Positions 1 through 11,942 are shown, counted from the first letter of the stretch. The stretch is 64,000 nucleotides of DNA from Ehretia macrophylla (GCA_037974665.1 CM075771.1:38734425-38798424), one strand, 5' to 3'. Program-made: numbers and translations. The notes: a model not told the origin generated them from the letters alone.

Positions 1-453
1 TAGAGGCTGGGCCCGTAAACCGATGGCGTACGGTTTGTGACCAGGTCTCCGTCGCTCCGGTGCCCATAACTTTTGATCCGTAAGGAATTACGCAGCGCAC
101 AGCATACCGTTATGAAGCTCTCTGAGTGCTCTACGACAGGGGCAGCCAGCTTGCTCGTTGTGCCCCCTTTTGAAGCCCAAAATCAAATGTGTTCATCAGT
201 TTCAGGCAACTTTTCTTCTTTTGCTCTATTTTTTTATCCCGGATCGTACGTCATGAGCTGTTAAAAGGACGACGACCTGACTCGCGGGACATCAGAGGGC
301 CCTACAACGTGTCGATATCACATTTTGCGAGGATGCTGCGTTGTTGAAGTAGATGGGTTGTCGTTAAGCCCATTGGGCCTTTTGAATGGGCCATCTCTCT
401 AGGCTGGGACTGTGAACCGTTAACACATTTAGGAATTGTGCCCTCAACATGAC

Positions 454-572
454 GGGTGCGATCATAGCAGTACTAATGCACAGGATTCCATCAGGGCTCC
501 GAAGTTATGCATGCTTGGGCGAGAGTAGTACTAGGATGGGTGACCCCCTGGGAAGTCCTCGTGTTGCACCCC
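454..572 (+). rRNA. 5S rRNA gene, copy 1
   Basis: The product would be 5S rRNA of the large ribosomal subunit, transcribed by RNA polymerase III. Coordinates run from GGGTGCGATC to TTGCACCCC (119 bp); the terminal GGGTGC/GCACCC bases can pair as helix I. Internal control regions are box A (about 50-64), the intermediate element (about 67-72) and box C (about 80-97). Changes given here and in later entries are against the majority sequence of this window, numbered from the first G. This copy has eight: C14G, C18T, C29A, C34T, A42G, A43G, A55T (box A) and G58A (box A). Its TATA-like box reads CATTTAGG instead of CATATAGG. Weak or silent transcription is plausible. Confidence 0.96.
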
Positions 573-1131
573 CTTTTCAATTTTTTTTTGCCCTGGTTAG
601 GGTTGCCAAGACACTTTATCCAGCAAATCTCTATTACCAAATCCCACGAAACATTGGGCAAGACAACTTCGCTTCACGTAGAGGCCGGGCGCACAAACCG
701 AGGGCGTAGGGTTTATGACCAGGTCTCTGTCGCTCCGGTGCCCATAACTTTTGATCCGTAAGGAGTTACGCTGCTCACAGCATACCGTTGTAAAGCTCTC
801 TGAGAGCTCTACGACGGGGGCAGTGAGCCTGCTCGCTTTGCCCCTTTTTGGAGACCAAAATCAAACATTTTCATAAGTTTCAGGCCACTTTTCTTCTTTT
901 GCTCTGTTTTTTTGTCCCGGATCGTACATCGTGAGCTGTTAAAAGGACGACAACCTAACTCGCGGGACATCTGAGGGCCCTACAATGTGTCGATATCATT
1001 TCTTGTTAGGATGCTGCGTTGTTGAAGCGGATGGGTTATCGTTAACCCCATTGGGCCTTTTGGATGGGCCATCTCTCTAGGCTGTGACTGTGAACCGTTA
1101 ACACATATAGGAATTGTGTCCTCAACATGAC

Positions 1132-1250
1132 GGGTGCGATCATACCAGCACTAATGCACAGGATCCCATCAAGGTTCCGAAGTTAATCGTGCTTGGGCGA
1201 GAGTAGTACTTGGATGGGTGACCCCTTGGGAAGTCCTCGTGTTGCACCCC
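1132..1250 (+). rRNA. 5S rRNA gene, copy 2
   Basis: 119 bp. Changes: C29A, positions 41-44 GAAC to AGGT, G56T in box A, A80T, C95T. The upstream GC element is GT (TTGTGTCC). The 41-44 cluster and the box A change make it a weak candidate for expression. Confidence 0.96.
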
Positions 1251-1816
1251 CTTTTCAAATTTTTTTGCCATGGTTAGGGTTGCCAAGATACTTTATCCAC
1301 CAAATCTCTATTACCGAATCCCACGGAACATGGGGCAAGACAACTTCGCTTCACGTAGAGGCCAGGCCCGCAAACCGAGGGCGTAGGGTTTGTGACTAGG
1401 TCTCCGTCGCTCCGGTGCCCATAACTTTTGATCCGTAAGGAGTTACGCAGCGCACAGCAAACCGTTGTAAAGCTCTCTGAGAGCTCTACGACCGAGGCAG
1501 CGAGCCTGCTTGCACTGCCCATTTTTGGATACCAAAATCGAACGTTTTCATAAGTTTCAGGCCACTTTTCTTCTTTTGTTCTTTTGCTCTATTTTTTTGT
1601 CCCGTATCGTACATCGTGAGCTGTTAAAAGGACGACAACCTGAGTCACGGGTCATCTGAGGGCCCTACAACGTGTCAATATCACGTCTTGCGAGGATGCT
1701 GCGTTGTTGAAGCTGATGGGTTGTCGTTAAGCCCATTGGTCCTTTTGAACGGGCCATCTCTCTAGGCTGGGACTGTGAACCGTTAACACATACAGGAATT
1801 GTGCCCTCAATAGGAT

Positions 1817-1935
1817 GGGTGCGATCATACCAGCACTAATGCACCGGATCCCATCAGAACACCGAAGTTAAGCGTGCTTGGCCGAGAGTAGTACTAGGAT
1901 GGGTGACCCCCTGGGAAGTCATCGTGTTGCACTCC
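1817..1935 (+). rRNA. 5S rRNA gene, copy 3
   Basis: 119 bp. Changes: T45A, G66C, C105A, C117T. The bases just upstream are AATAGGAT instead of AACATGAC, so the -1 base is T, and the TATA-like box is CATACAGG. The C117T change still allows a G-U pair in helix I. Confidence 0.96.
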
Positions 1936-2495
1936 CTTTTCAATTTTTTTTGCCCTGGCTAAGGTTGCCAAGATACTTTATCCACAAAATCTCTGTTACC
2001 GAATCCCACAGAACCTGGGGCAAGACAACTTCGCTTCACGTAGAGGCCGAGCCCACAAACCGATGGCGTAGGGTTTGTGACCAGGTCTCCGTTGCTCCGC
2101 TGCCCATAACTTTTGATCTGTAAGGAGTTACGCAGCGCACAATATACTGTTGCAAAGCTCTCTGAGAGCTCTAAGACGGGGGCAGCCAGCTTGCTCAATG
2201 TGCCCATTTTTGGATCCCAAAATCAAACGTTCTCATCAGTTTCAGGCCACTTTTCTTCTTTTGCTCTGTCTTTTCATCCCAGATCGTACGTCGTGAGTTG
2301 TTAAAAGGATGACAACCTGACTCGCGGTGAATCAGAGGACCCTACAACGTGTCGATATCACGTCTTGCGAGGATGCTGTGTTGTTGAAGCGGATGGGTTG
2401 TCGTTAAGCCCATTGGGGGCCTTTTGAATGGGCCATCTCTCTAGGCTGGCACTGTGAACGGTTAACGCATATAGGAATTGTGCCCTCAACATGAC

Positions 2496-2614
2496 GGGTG
2501 CGATCATACCAGCACTAATGCACCGGATCCCATCAGAACTCCGAAGTTAAGCGTGCTTGGGTGAGAGTAGTACTAGGATGGGTAACCCCCTGGGAAGTTC
2601 GCGTGTTGCACCCC
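2496..2614 (+). rRNA. 5S rRNA gene, copy 4
   Basis: 119 bp with four changes: C67T, G89A in box C, C104T and T106G. The upstream promoter is close to consensus. Confidence 0.96.
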
Positions 2615-3172
2615 CATTTCAATTTTTTTTGCCCTGGTTAGGGTTGCCAAGATACTTTATCCACCAAATCTCTATTACCGAATCCCACGGAACATTGGGC
2701 AAGGCAACTTCGTGTCACGTAGAGGCCGGGCACACAAACCAAGGGCGTAGGGTTTGTGAGCAGGTCTCTGTCGCTCTGGTGCCCATAACTTTTGATCCGT
2801 AAGGAGTTACGCACCGCCCAGCTTACCGTTGCAAAGCTCTCTGAGAGTTCTACGACGAGGGCAGCGAGCTTGCTCACTGTGTCCATTTTTGTAGCCCAAA
2901 ATTGAACGTTTTCATCAGTTTCAGGCCACTTTTCTTCTTTTGCTCTATTTTTTCATCCCGGATCGTACATCGTGAGCTGTTAAAAGGACGACGACCTGAC
3001 TCGTGGGACATCAGAGGGACCTACAACATGTCGATATCACGTCTTGCGAGGATGCTGTGTTGTTGAAGAGGATGGGTTGTTGTTAAGCCCATTGGGCCTT
3101 TTGAATGGGCCATCTCTCTAGGTTGGGACTGTGAACGGTTAACACATATAGGAATTGTTCCCTCAACATGAC

Positions 3173-3290
3173 GGGTGCGATCATACCAGCACTAATGCAC
3201 CAGATCCATCAGAACTCTGAAGTTAAGCGTGCTTGGGCGAGAGTAGTACTTGGATGGGTGACCCCTTGGGAAGTCCTCGTGTTGCACCAT
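3173..3290 (+). rRNA. 5S rRNA gene, copy 5 (damaged 3' end)
   Basis: 118 bp because one C of the CCC at 34-36 is missing. Other changes: G30A, C47T, A80T, C95T and CC to AT at the 3' terminus. The upstream GC element is TC (TTGTTCCC). The following spacer carries a deletion of about 119 bp. Probably a pseudogene. Confidence 0.93.
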
Positions 3291-3730
3291 TTTTTCAATT
3301 TTTTTTGACCTGGTTAGGGTTGCCCAGATACTTTATCCACCAAATCTCTATTACCGAATCCCACGAAACATTGGGCAAGACAACTTCGCTTCACGTAGAG
3401 TCCGGGCCCGCAAATCGAGGGCATATGGTTTATGACCAAGTCTCCATCGCTCCGGTGCCCATAACTTTTGATCCGTAAGGAGTTACGCGGTGCACAGCAT
3501 ACTGTTGCAAAGCTCCCGGATCGTACGTCGTGAGCTGTTAAAAGGGTGACAACCTGACTTGCGGGACATCAGAGGGCCCTACAACGTGTCAATATCACGT
3601 CTTGCTAGGATGCTGCGTTGTTGAAGTGGATGCATTGTCGTTAAGCCCATTGGGCCTTTTGAATGGGCCATCTCTCTAGGTTGGGACTGTGAACCGTTAA
3701 CACATATAGGAATTGTGCCCTCAACATGAA
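3291..3730 (+). other. shortened 5S spacer (about 119-bp internal deletion)
   Basis: This spacer is 440 bp instead of about 558 bp. Near 3514 the sequence jumps from GTTGCAAAGCTC directly to CCGGATCGTACG. It has lost the palindrome, the CTTGCTCGCT block and the pyrimidine tract that other units carry between those points. The rest is ordinary spacer. Confidence 0.9.
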
Positions 3731-3849
3731 GGGTACGATCATACCATCACAAATGCACCGGATCCCATCAGAACTCCGAAGTTAAGCGTGCTTGGGCGAG
3801 AGTAGTACTAGGATGGGTGACCCCTTGGGAAGTCCTCGTGTTGCACCCC
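3731..3849 (+). rRNA. 5S rRNA gene, copy 6
   Basis: 119 bp. Changes: G5A, G17T, T21A, C95T. The base at -1 is A instead of the usual C, which may weaken initiation. Confidence 0.96.
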
Positions 3850-4406
3850 ATTTTCAATTTTTTTTGCCCTGGTTAGGGTTACCAAGATACTTTATCCACC
3901 AAGTCTCTATTACTAAATCCCACGAAACATTGAGCAAGACAATTTCGCTTCACGTAGAGGCCGGGCCTGCAAACCGAGGGCGTACGGTTTGTGACCAGGT
4001 CTTCGTCGCTCCGGTGCCTATAACTTTTGATCCGTAATGAGTTACGTGGCGGTCAGCATACCGTTGCAAAGCTCTCTGAGAGCTCTACGACGGGGGCAGC
4101 CAGCTTGCTCGCTTTGCCTTTTTTGGAGCCCACAATCAAACGTTTTCATCAGTTTCATCCTACTTTTCTTCTTTTGACCTGTTTTTCCATCCCGGATCGT
4201 AAGTCGTGAGTTGTTAAAAGGACGACAACTTGACTCGCGGGACATCAGAGGGCCCTACAATGTGTCGATATCACGTCTTGCGAGGATGCTACGTTGTTGA
4301 AGCGGATGGGTTGTCGTTATGCCCATTGGGCCTTTTGAATGGGCCATCTCTCTAGGCTAGGACTGTGAACCGTTAACACATATAGGAATTGCACCCTCAA
4401 CATGAC

Positions 4407-4525
4407 GGGTGCGATCATACAAGCACTAATGCACAGGATCCTATCAGAACTCCGAAGTTAAGTGTGCTTGGGCTAGAGTAGTACTAGGATGGGTGACCCC
4501 CTGGCAAGTCCTCGTGTTGCACACC
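4407..4525 (+). rRNA. 5S rRNA gene, copy 7
   Basis: 119 bp. Changes: C14A, C29A, C36T, C57T in box A, G68T in the intermediate element, G99C, C117A. The upstream GC region reads TTGCACCC. Its promoter and G68T resemble copies 19 and 22. Confidence 0.96.
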
Positions 4526-5082
4526 CTTTTCAATTTTTTTGCCCTGGTTAGGTTTGCCAGGATACTTTATCCACCAAATCTCTATTACCGAATCCCACGG
4601 AACATTGGGCAAGACAACATCGCTTCACGTAGAGGCTGGGCCCGCAAACCGAGGGCGTAGGGTTTGTGACCAGGTCTCCGTCGCTCCGGTGCCTATAAGT
4701 TTTGATCTGTAAGGAGTTATGCAGCGCTCAGCATATCGTTGCAACGCTCTCTGAGAGCTCTATGACAAGGGCAGCCATCTTGCTCGCTGTGCCCATTTTT
4801 GGAGCCCAAAATCGAACATTTTCATCAGTTTTAGGCCACTTTTCTTCTTTTGCTCTGTTTTATCGTCTCGGATCGTACGTCGTGAGCTGTTAAAAGGGCG
4901 ACAACCTAACTTGCGGGACATCAGAGAACCCTACAACGTGTCAATATCACGTCTTGCCAGGATGCTGCGTTGTTGAAGTGGATGGGTTGTCGTTAAGCCC
5001 ATTGGGCCTTTTGAATGGGCCTTCTCTCTAGGCTGGGACTGTGAATCGTTAACACAAATAGGAATTGTGCCGTCAACATGAC

Positions 5083-5201
5083 GGGTGCGATCATACCAGC
5101 ACTAATGTACCGGATCCCATCAGAACTTCGAAGTTAAACGTTCTTGGGCAAGAGTGGTACTAGGATGGGTGACCCCTTGGGAAGTCCTCGTGTTGCACCC
5201 C
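5083..5201 (+). rRNA. 5S rRNA gene, copy 8
   Basis: 119 bp. Changes: C26T, C46T, G56A and G60T in box A, G68A, A74G, C95T. Its upstream spacer shares several private variants (AAAAGGGCGACA, GGGCCTTCTC) with those of copies 20 and 23. Confidence 0.96.
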
Positions 5202-5760
5202 CTTTCCATTTTTTTTTTGCCCTGGTTAGGGTTGCCATGATACTTTATCCACCAAATATGTATTACCGAATCCCACGGAACATTGGATGAGACAACTTCG
5301 CTTCACGTAGAGGCCAAGCCCGCAAACCAAGGGCGTAAGGTTTGTGACCAGGTCTCCGTCGCTCTGGTGCCCATATCTTTTGATCCGTAAGGAGTTACGC
5401 AGTGCACAACATACCGTTACAAAGCTCTCTGAGAGATCTACGATAGGGGCAGCTTGCTTGCTCACTATGCCCTGTTTAGGAGCGCAAAATCGAACGTTTT
5501 CATCAGTTTCAGGCAACTTTTATTCTTTTGCTCTATTTTTTCATCCCTGATTGTACGTCGTGAGCTGTTAAAAGGACGACAACCCGACTCGCGGGAATTC
5601 AGAAGGCCCTATAATGTGTCGATATCACGTCTTGCAAGGATGCTAGATTGTTGAAGCGGATGAGTTGTCGTTATGCCCTTTGGGCCTTTTGAATGGACCA
5701 TCTCTCTAGTCTGGGACTGTGAACCGTTAACACATATAGGAATTGTGCCCTCAACATGAT

Positions 5761-5879
5761 GGGTGCGATCATACCAGCACTAATGCACCGGATCCCATCA
5801 GTACTCCAAAGTTAAGTATCCTTGGGCGAGAGTAGTACAAGGATGGGTGACCCCCTGGGAAGTCCTCGTGTTGCACCCC
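5761..5879 (+). rRNA. 5S rRNA gene, copy 9
   Basis: 119 bp. Changes: A42T, G48A, C57T, G58A, G60C (three in box A), T79A. The -1 base is T. The downstream spacer (TATCGATTATCG, ACATCTTCG) is the sister of the copy 17 spacer. Confidence 0.96.
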
Positions 5880-6435
5880 CTTTTCAATTTTTTTGCCCTG
5901 GTTAGGGTTGCCAAGTTACTTTATCCACCAAATATCGATTATCGAATCCCACGGAACATTGGGCAAGACATCTTCGATTCACGTAGAGGTCGGGCCCGCA
6001 AACCGCGGGCGTAGGGTTTGTGACCAGGTCTCCGTCGCTCCGGTGCCTATAACATTTGATCCGTAAGGAGTTACGTGGCGCACAGCATACCGTTGCAAAG
6101 CTCTCTGAGAGCCCTACGACGGGGGCAGCCAGCTTGCTCGCTTTGCCCTTTTTGGAGCCCAAAATCTAACGTTTTCATCAGTTTCATCCCACTTTTCTTC
6201 TTTTGCCGTGTTTTTCAGTCCCGGATCGTACATCGTGAGCTGTTAAAAGGATGACAACTTGACTCGTGGGACATCAGAGGATCCTACAACGTGTCGATAT
6301 CACGTCTTGTGAGGATGCTGCGTTGTTGAAGCGGATGGGATGTCGTTAAGCCCATTGGGCCTTTTGAATGGGCCATCTCTCTAGGCTGGCACTATGAACC
6401 AATAACACATATAGGAATTGTGCCCTCAACATGAC

Positions 6436-6554
6436 GGGTGCGATCATACCAGCACTAATGCACCGGATCCCATTAGAACTCCGAAGTTAAGCGTTCTTGG
6501 GCAAGAGTAGTACTAGGATGGGTGACCCCCTAGGAAGTCCTCGTGTTGCACCCC
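6436..6554 (+). rRNA. 5S rRNA gene, copy 10
   Basis: 119 bp with four changes: C39T, G60T, G68A, G97A. The downstream spacer (TCTGTATTACCG, GCGCACATAAC) is the sister of the copy 18 spacer. Confidence 0.96.
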
Positions 6555-7111
6555 CTTTTCAATTTTTTTTGCCCTAGTTAGGGTTGCCAAGATACTTTAT
6601 CCTCTAAATCTGTATTACCGAATCCCACGGAACATTGGGCGAGACAACTTCGCTTCTCGTAGAGGCCGGGCTCACAAACCGAGGGCGTAGAGTTTGTGAC
6701 CAGGTCTCCGTTGCTCTGGCGCACATAACTTTTGATCCGTAAGGAGTTACGCAGCGCTCAACATACCATTGCAAAGCTCGCTGAGAGCTCTACAACGGGG
6801 TCAGCCAGCTTGCTCGCTTTGCCCTTTTTGGAGCCCAAAATTGAACATTTTCATCAGTTTCATCCCACTTTTCTACTTTTAACCTATTTTTCCGTCCCGG
6901 ATTATACGTCGTGAGATGTTAAAAGGACGACAACCTGACTCGCGGGACATCAGAAGGCCCTACGATGTGTCGATATCACGTCTTGAGAGGATGCTGCGTT
7001 GTTGAAGTGGATGGGTTGTTGTTAGGCCCATTGGGCCTTTTGAATGGACCATCTCTCTAGTCTGCGACTGTGAACTGTTAACACATATAGAAATTGTGCC
7101 CTCAACTTGAC

Positions 7112-7230
7112 GGGTGTGATCATACCAGCACTAATGCACCGGATCCCATCAGAACTCCGAAGTTAAGTGTGCTTGGGCGAGAGTAGTACTAGGATGGGTG
7201 ACCCCTTGGGAAGTCCTCGTGTTGCACCTT
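7112..7230 (+). rRNA. 5S rRNA gene, copy 11
   Basis: 119 bp. All five changes are C to T: C6T, C57T, C95T, C118T, C119T. The promoter is CATATAGAAATTG. The unit is mosaic: the first part of its spacer matches copies 21 and 24, while the later part (GACAACCAGACTC, GCATTATGGAAG) matches the spacers of copies 14 and 27. Confidence 0.96.
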
Positions 7231-7787
7231 CTTTTCAATTTTTTTCGCCCTGGTTGGGGTTGCCAAGGTACTTTATCCACCAAATCTCGATTACTGAATC
7301 CCACGGAACATTGGACAGGACAACTTCGCTTCACGTAGAGGCCGGGCCCGCAAACCGAGGGCGTAGGGTTTGTGACCAGGTCTCCGTGGCTCCGGTGCCA
7401 ATAACTTTTGATCCGAAAGGAGTTACGCGGCGCACAGCATACCGTTGCAAAGCTCTTTGAGAGCTCTACGACGGGGGTAGCCAACTTGCCCGCTTTACCC
7501 TTTTTGGAGCCCAAAATCGAACGTTTTCATCAGTTTCATCCCACTTTTATTATTTTGCCCTATTTTTCCTTCCCGTATCGTACGTCGTGAGCTGTTAAAA
7601 GGACGACAACCAGACTCACGGGACATCAAAGGGCCCTACAACTTGTCGATATCACGTCTTGCAAGGATGCTGCATTATGGAAGCGGATGGGTTGTCGTTA
7701 AGCCCATTGGGCGTTTTGAATGGGCCATCTCTCTAGGCTAGGACTGTGAACTGTTTACTCATATAGGAATTGTGCCCTCAACATGAC

Positions 7788-7906
7788 GGGTGCGATTATA
7801 CCAGCACTAATGCACCAGATCCCATCAAAACTCCGATGTTAAGCGTGCTTGGGCGAGAGTAGTACTAGGATGGGTGACACCCTGGGAAGTCCTCGTGTTG
7901 TACCCC
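7788..7906 (+). rRNA. 5S rRNA gene, copy 12
   Basis: 119 bp. Changes: C10T, G30A, G41A, A50T, C92A, C114T. Copy 25 has exactly the same six changes, so the two are direct sisters by segmental duplication. Confidence 0.96.
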
Positions 7907-8443
7907 CTTTTCAATTTTTTTTGCCCTGGTTAGGGTTGCCAAGATACTTTATCCTCAAAATCTCTATTACCGAAGCCCACGGAACATTGGGCAAGACAAC
8001 TTCGTATCACGTAGAGGCCGGGCCCGCAAACCGAGGGCGTAGGGTTTGTGACCAGGTCTCCGTCACTCTGGTGCCCATAACTTTCTATCAGTAAGGACTT
8101 ACGCAGCGCACAACATAACGTTGCAAACCTCTCTGAGAGCTCTACGACAGGGGCTGCCAGCTTGCTCGCTATGCCCATTTTTGGAGCCCAAAATCGAACG
8201 TTTTCATCGGTTTCAGGCCATTTTTCTTCTTTTGCTCTGTTTTTCCGTCCCGGATCGTACGTCGTGAGCTGTTAAAAGGACGACAACGTGACTCGTGGGA
8301 CATCAGAGGGCCCTACAATGTGTCGATATCACATCTTGCGAGGATGCTGCGTTGTTGAAGCGGGGTTGTCGTTATGCCCATTGGGCCTTTTGAATGGACC
8401 ATCTCTCTAGGCTGGGACTGTGAACCGTTAACACATATGGGAT

Positions 8444-8562
8444 GGGTGCAATCATACCAACACTAATGCACCGGATCCCATTAGAACTCCGAAGTTAAGC
8501 GTGCTTGGGCGAGAGTGGTACAAGTATGGGTGACCCCCTGGGAAGTCATCGTGTTGCACCCC
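8444..8562 (+). rRNA. 5S rRNA gene, copy 13 (upstream promoter deleted)
   Basis: 119 bp. Changes: G7A, G17A, C39T, A74G, T79A, G82T in box C, C105A. The upstream sequence runs ACACATATGGGAT straight into the gene: about 18 bp between the TATA-like box and the start are missing, including the GC element. Sister copy 26 keeps these bases. Likely transcriptionally dead. Confidence 0.95.
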
Positions 8563-9120
8563 TTTTTCAATTTTTTTTGCCCTGGTTAGGGTTGCCAAGA
8601 TACTTTATCCACCAAACTTCTATTACCGAATCCAATAGAACATTGGGCAAGACAACTTCGTTACACGTAAAGGCCGGGCCCGCAAACCGGGGGCGTAAGG
8701 TTTGTGACCAAGTATCCATCGCTCCGGTGCCCATAACTTTTGATCCGTAAGGAGTTACGCAGCTCATAGCATACCGTTGCAAAGCTCTCTGAGAGCTCTA
8801 CGATAGGGGCAGCCAGCCTGCTCGCTATGCCTGATTTTGGAGCCCAAAATCGAACATTTTCATTAGTTTTAGGCCACTTTTCTTCTTTCGCTGTGTTTTT
8901 TCGTCCCGGATCGTACATCGTGAGCTGTTTAAAGGACGACAACCTGACTCGCGGAACATCATAAGCCCCTACAATGTGTCGATATCACGTCTTGCGAGGA
9001 TGCTGCGTTGTTAAAGCGGATGGGTTGTCGTTATGCCCATTGGGCCTTTTGAATGGGCCATCTCTCTAGGCTAGGACTGTGAACCGTTAACACATATAGG
9101 AATTGTGCCCTCAACATGAC

Positions 9121-9239
9121 GGGTGTGATCATACCAGAACTAATGCACCGGATCCCTTCAGAACTCCGAAGTTAAGCGTGGTTGGGCGAGAGTAGTACTA
9201 GGATGGGTGACCCCCTAGGAAGTCCTTGTGTTGCACCCC
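9121..9239 (+). rRNA. 5S rRNA gene, copy 14
   Basis: 119 bp. Changes: C6T, C18A, A37T, C61G, G97A, C107T. The upstream promoter is consensus. Sister of copy 27, sharing C6T, A37T, C61G and C107T. Confidence 0.96.
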
Positions 9240-9796
9240 CTTTTCAATTTTTTTTGCCCTTGTTAGGGTTACCAAGATACTTTATCCACCAAATCTCTAT
9301 TCCCGAATCACACGGAACATTGGGCAAGACTACTTCGCTTGACGTAGAGGCCAGGCCCACAAACCGAGGGCTTAGGATTTGTGACCACGTCTCCGTCGCT
9401 CCGGTGCCCATAACTTTTGATCCGTAAGAAGTTACGCGGCGCACAGCATACCGTTGCAAAGTACTCTGAGAGCTCTACGACGGGGGCAGCCAGCTTGCTC
9501 CCTTTACCCTTTTTGGAGCCCAAAATCGAACATTTTTATCAGTTTCATCCCACTTTTCTTCTTTTGCCCTGTTTTTCCTTCCTGTATCGTACGTCGTGAG
9601 TTGTTAAAAGGACGACAACCAGACTCGCGGGACATCAGAGGGCCCTACAACTTGTCGATATCACGTCTTGCAAGGATACTGCATTATGGAAGCGGATGGG
9701 TTGTCGTTAAGCCCATTGGGCGTTTTGAATGGGCCATCTCTCTAGGCTGGGAATGTGAACCGTTAACACATATAGGAATTGTGCGCTCAATATGAC

Positions 9797-9915
9797 GGGT
9801 GCGATCATACCAGCACTATTGCACCGGATCCCATCAGAACTCCGAAGTTAAGTGTGTTTGGGCGATAGTAGTACTAGGATAGGTGACCCCCTGGGAAGTC
9901 CTCATGTTGCACCCC
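9797..9915 (+). rRNA. 5S rRNA gene, copy 15
   Basis: 119 bp. Changes: A23T, C57T, C61T, G70T, G85A, G108A. The upstream sequence is TGTGCGCTCAATATGAC. Sister of copy 28, which has the same six changes plus two more. Confidence 0.96.
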
Positions 9916-10472
9916 CTTTTCAATTTTTTTTGCGCTGGTTAGTGTTGGCAAGATACTTTATCCACCAAATCTCTATTACCGAATCGTACGGAACATTGGG
10001 CAAGACAACTTCGCTTCACGTAGAGGCCGGGCCCGCAAATCGAGGGTGTAGGGTTTGTGACAAGGTCTCCGTCCCTCCGGTGCCTATAACTTTTGATTTG
10101 TAAGGAGTCACGTAGCGCACAGCATACCGTTGCAAAGCTCTTTAAGAGCTCTACGACAAGGGCAGCCAGCTTGGTCGTTGTGTACATTTTTGGAGCCCAA
10201 ATTGAACGTTTTCATCAGTTTTAGGCCACTTTTCTTCTTTTGCTCTATTTTTCCATCCCGGATCGTACGTCGTGAGCTGTTAAAATGACGACAACCTGAC
10301 TCGCGAGACATCATAGGACCCTACAACGTGTCGATATCAAGTCTTGCGAGGATACTGCGTTGTTGAAGCGGATGGGTTGTCGTGAAGCCCATTGGGCCTT
10401 TTGAATGGGCCATCTCTCTAGGCTAGGACTGTGAACCGTTAACACATATTGGAATTGTGCCCTCAACATGAC

Positions 10473-10591
10473 GGGTGCGATCATACCAGCACTATTGCAC
10501 CGGATCCCATCTGAACTCCGAAGTTAAGCGCGCTTGGGCGAGAGTAGTACTAGGATGGGTGACCCCCTGGGAAGTTCTCGTGTTGCATCCA
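10473..10591 (+). rRNA. 5S rRNA gene, copy 16
   Basis: 119 bp. Changes: A23T, A40T, T59C, C104T, and a 3' end of GCATCCA (C116T, C119A). The TATA-like box is CATATTGG. Sister of copy 29. Confidence 0.96.
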
Positions 10592-11148
10592 CTTTTCAAT
10601 TTTTTTTGCCCTGGTTAGGGTTGCCAAGATTCTTTATCCACCAAATCTCTATTACCGAATCCCACAGAACATTGGGCAAGACAACTTCGCTTCTCGTAGA
10701 GGCCGGGCCAGCAAACCGAGGGTGTAGGGTTTGTGGCCAGGTCTCCATCGCTCCAGTGCGCATAACTTTTGATCCGTCAGGAGTTACGCGGCGCTCAGCA
10801 TACCGTTGCAAAGCTCTCTGAGAGCCCTGCGACGGGGGCAGCCAGCTTGCTCGCTTTGGCCTTTTTGGAGCCCAAAATCGAACGCTTTCATCAGTTTCAT
10901 CCCACTTTTATTCTTTTGCTGTGTTTTTTCGTCCCGGATCGTATGTCGTGAGCTGTTTAAAGGACGACAACCTGACTCGCGAAACATCATAAGCCCTTAC
11001 AATGTGTCGATATAACATCTTGCGAGGATGCTGCGTTGTTGAAGCGGATGGGTTGTCGTTATGCCCATTGGGCCTTTTGAATGGACCATCTCTCTAGTCT
11101 GGGACTGTGAACCGTTAACACATATAGGAATTGTGCCCTGAACATGAC

Positions 11149-11267
11149 GGGTGCGATCATACCAGTACTAATGCACCGGATCCCATAAGAACTCCAAAGT
11201 TAAGTGTCATTGGGCGAGAGTAGTACTAGGATGGGTGACCCCCTGGGAAGTCCTCGTGTTGCACCAC
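11149..11267 (+). rRNA. 5S rRNA gene, copy 17
   Basis: 119 bp. Changes: C18T, C39A, G48A, C57T, G60C, C61A, C118A. The gene is identical to copy 18 although the surrounding spacers differ, which suggests local gene conversion. Confidence 0.96.
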
Positions 11268-11823
11268 CTTTTCAATTTTTTTGCCCTGGTTATGGTTGCC
11301 AAGATACTTTATCCACCAAATTTTGATTATCGAATCCCGCGGAACATTGGGCAAGACATCTTCGCTTCACGTAGAGGCCGGACCAGCAAACCGAGGGCGT
11401 AGGGTTTATGACCAGGTCTCTGTCGCTCCGGTGCCTATAACTTTTGATCCATAAGGAGTTGCGCAGCGCACAGCATACCGTTGCAAAGCTCTCTGAGAGC
11501 CCTACGACGGGGGCAGCCAGCTTGCTCGCTTTGCCCTTTTTGGAGCCCAAAATCGAACGTTTTCATCAGTTTCATCCCACTTTTCTTCTTTTGCCGTGTT
11601 TTTCAGTCTTGGATCGTACATCGTGAGCTGTTAAAAGGACGACAACTTGACTCGCGGGACATCAGAGGCCCCTACAACGTGTCGATATCACGTCTTGTGA
11701 GGATGCTGCGTTGTTGAAGCGGATGGGATGTCGTTAAGCCCATTGGGCCTTTTGAATGGGCCATCTCTCAAGGCTAGGATTGTGAACCGTTAACACATAT
11801 AGGAATTGTGCCCTGAACATGAC

Positions 11824-11942
11824 GGGTGCGATCATACCAGTACTAATGCACCGGATCCCATAAGAACTCCAAAGTTAAGTGTCATTGGGCGAGAGTAGTA
11901 CTAGGATGGGTGACCCCCTGGGAAGTCCTCGTGTTGCACCAC
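11824..11942 (+). rRNA. 5S rRNA gene, copy 18
   Basis: 119 bp, identical to copy 17, including the upstream TGTGCCCTGAAC variant. Its downstream spacer belongs to the copy 10 type, whereas that of copy 17 belongs to the copy 9 type. Confidence 0.96.

Noticed and set aside
3233-3478. An 81-residue open frame that starts inside the 5S gene and runs into the spacer, repeated in dozens of units with similar sequence (also 3792, 9182, 15269, 22025, 34198, 55221 and others).
   Set aside because: It starts at TTG within box A of the 5S gene, not at an ATG. It is broken in many units by indels, and its similarity simply mirrors the DNA repeat. There is no sign of codon-level selection, and Pol III transcripts would end at the T run.
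7149-7514. Minus-strand open frames of 80-160 residues across spacers and genes (also 21428-21805, 28088-28462, 39579-40058).
   Set aside because: They are antisense readings of the same repeat, differ in length from unit to unit through indels, and match no family I recognise.
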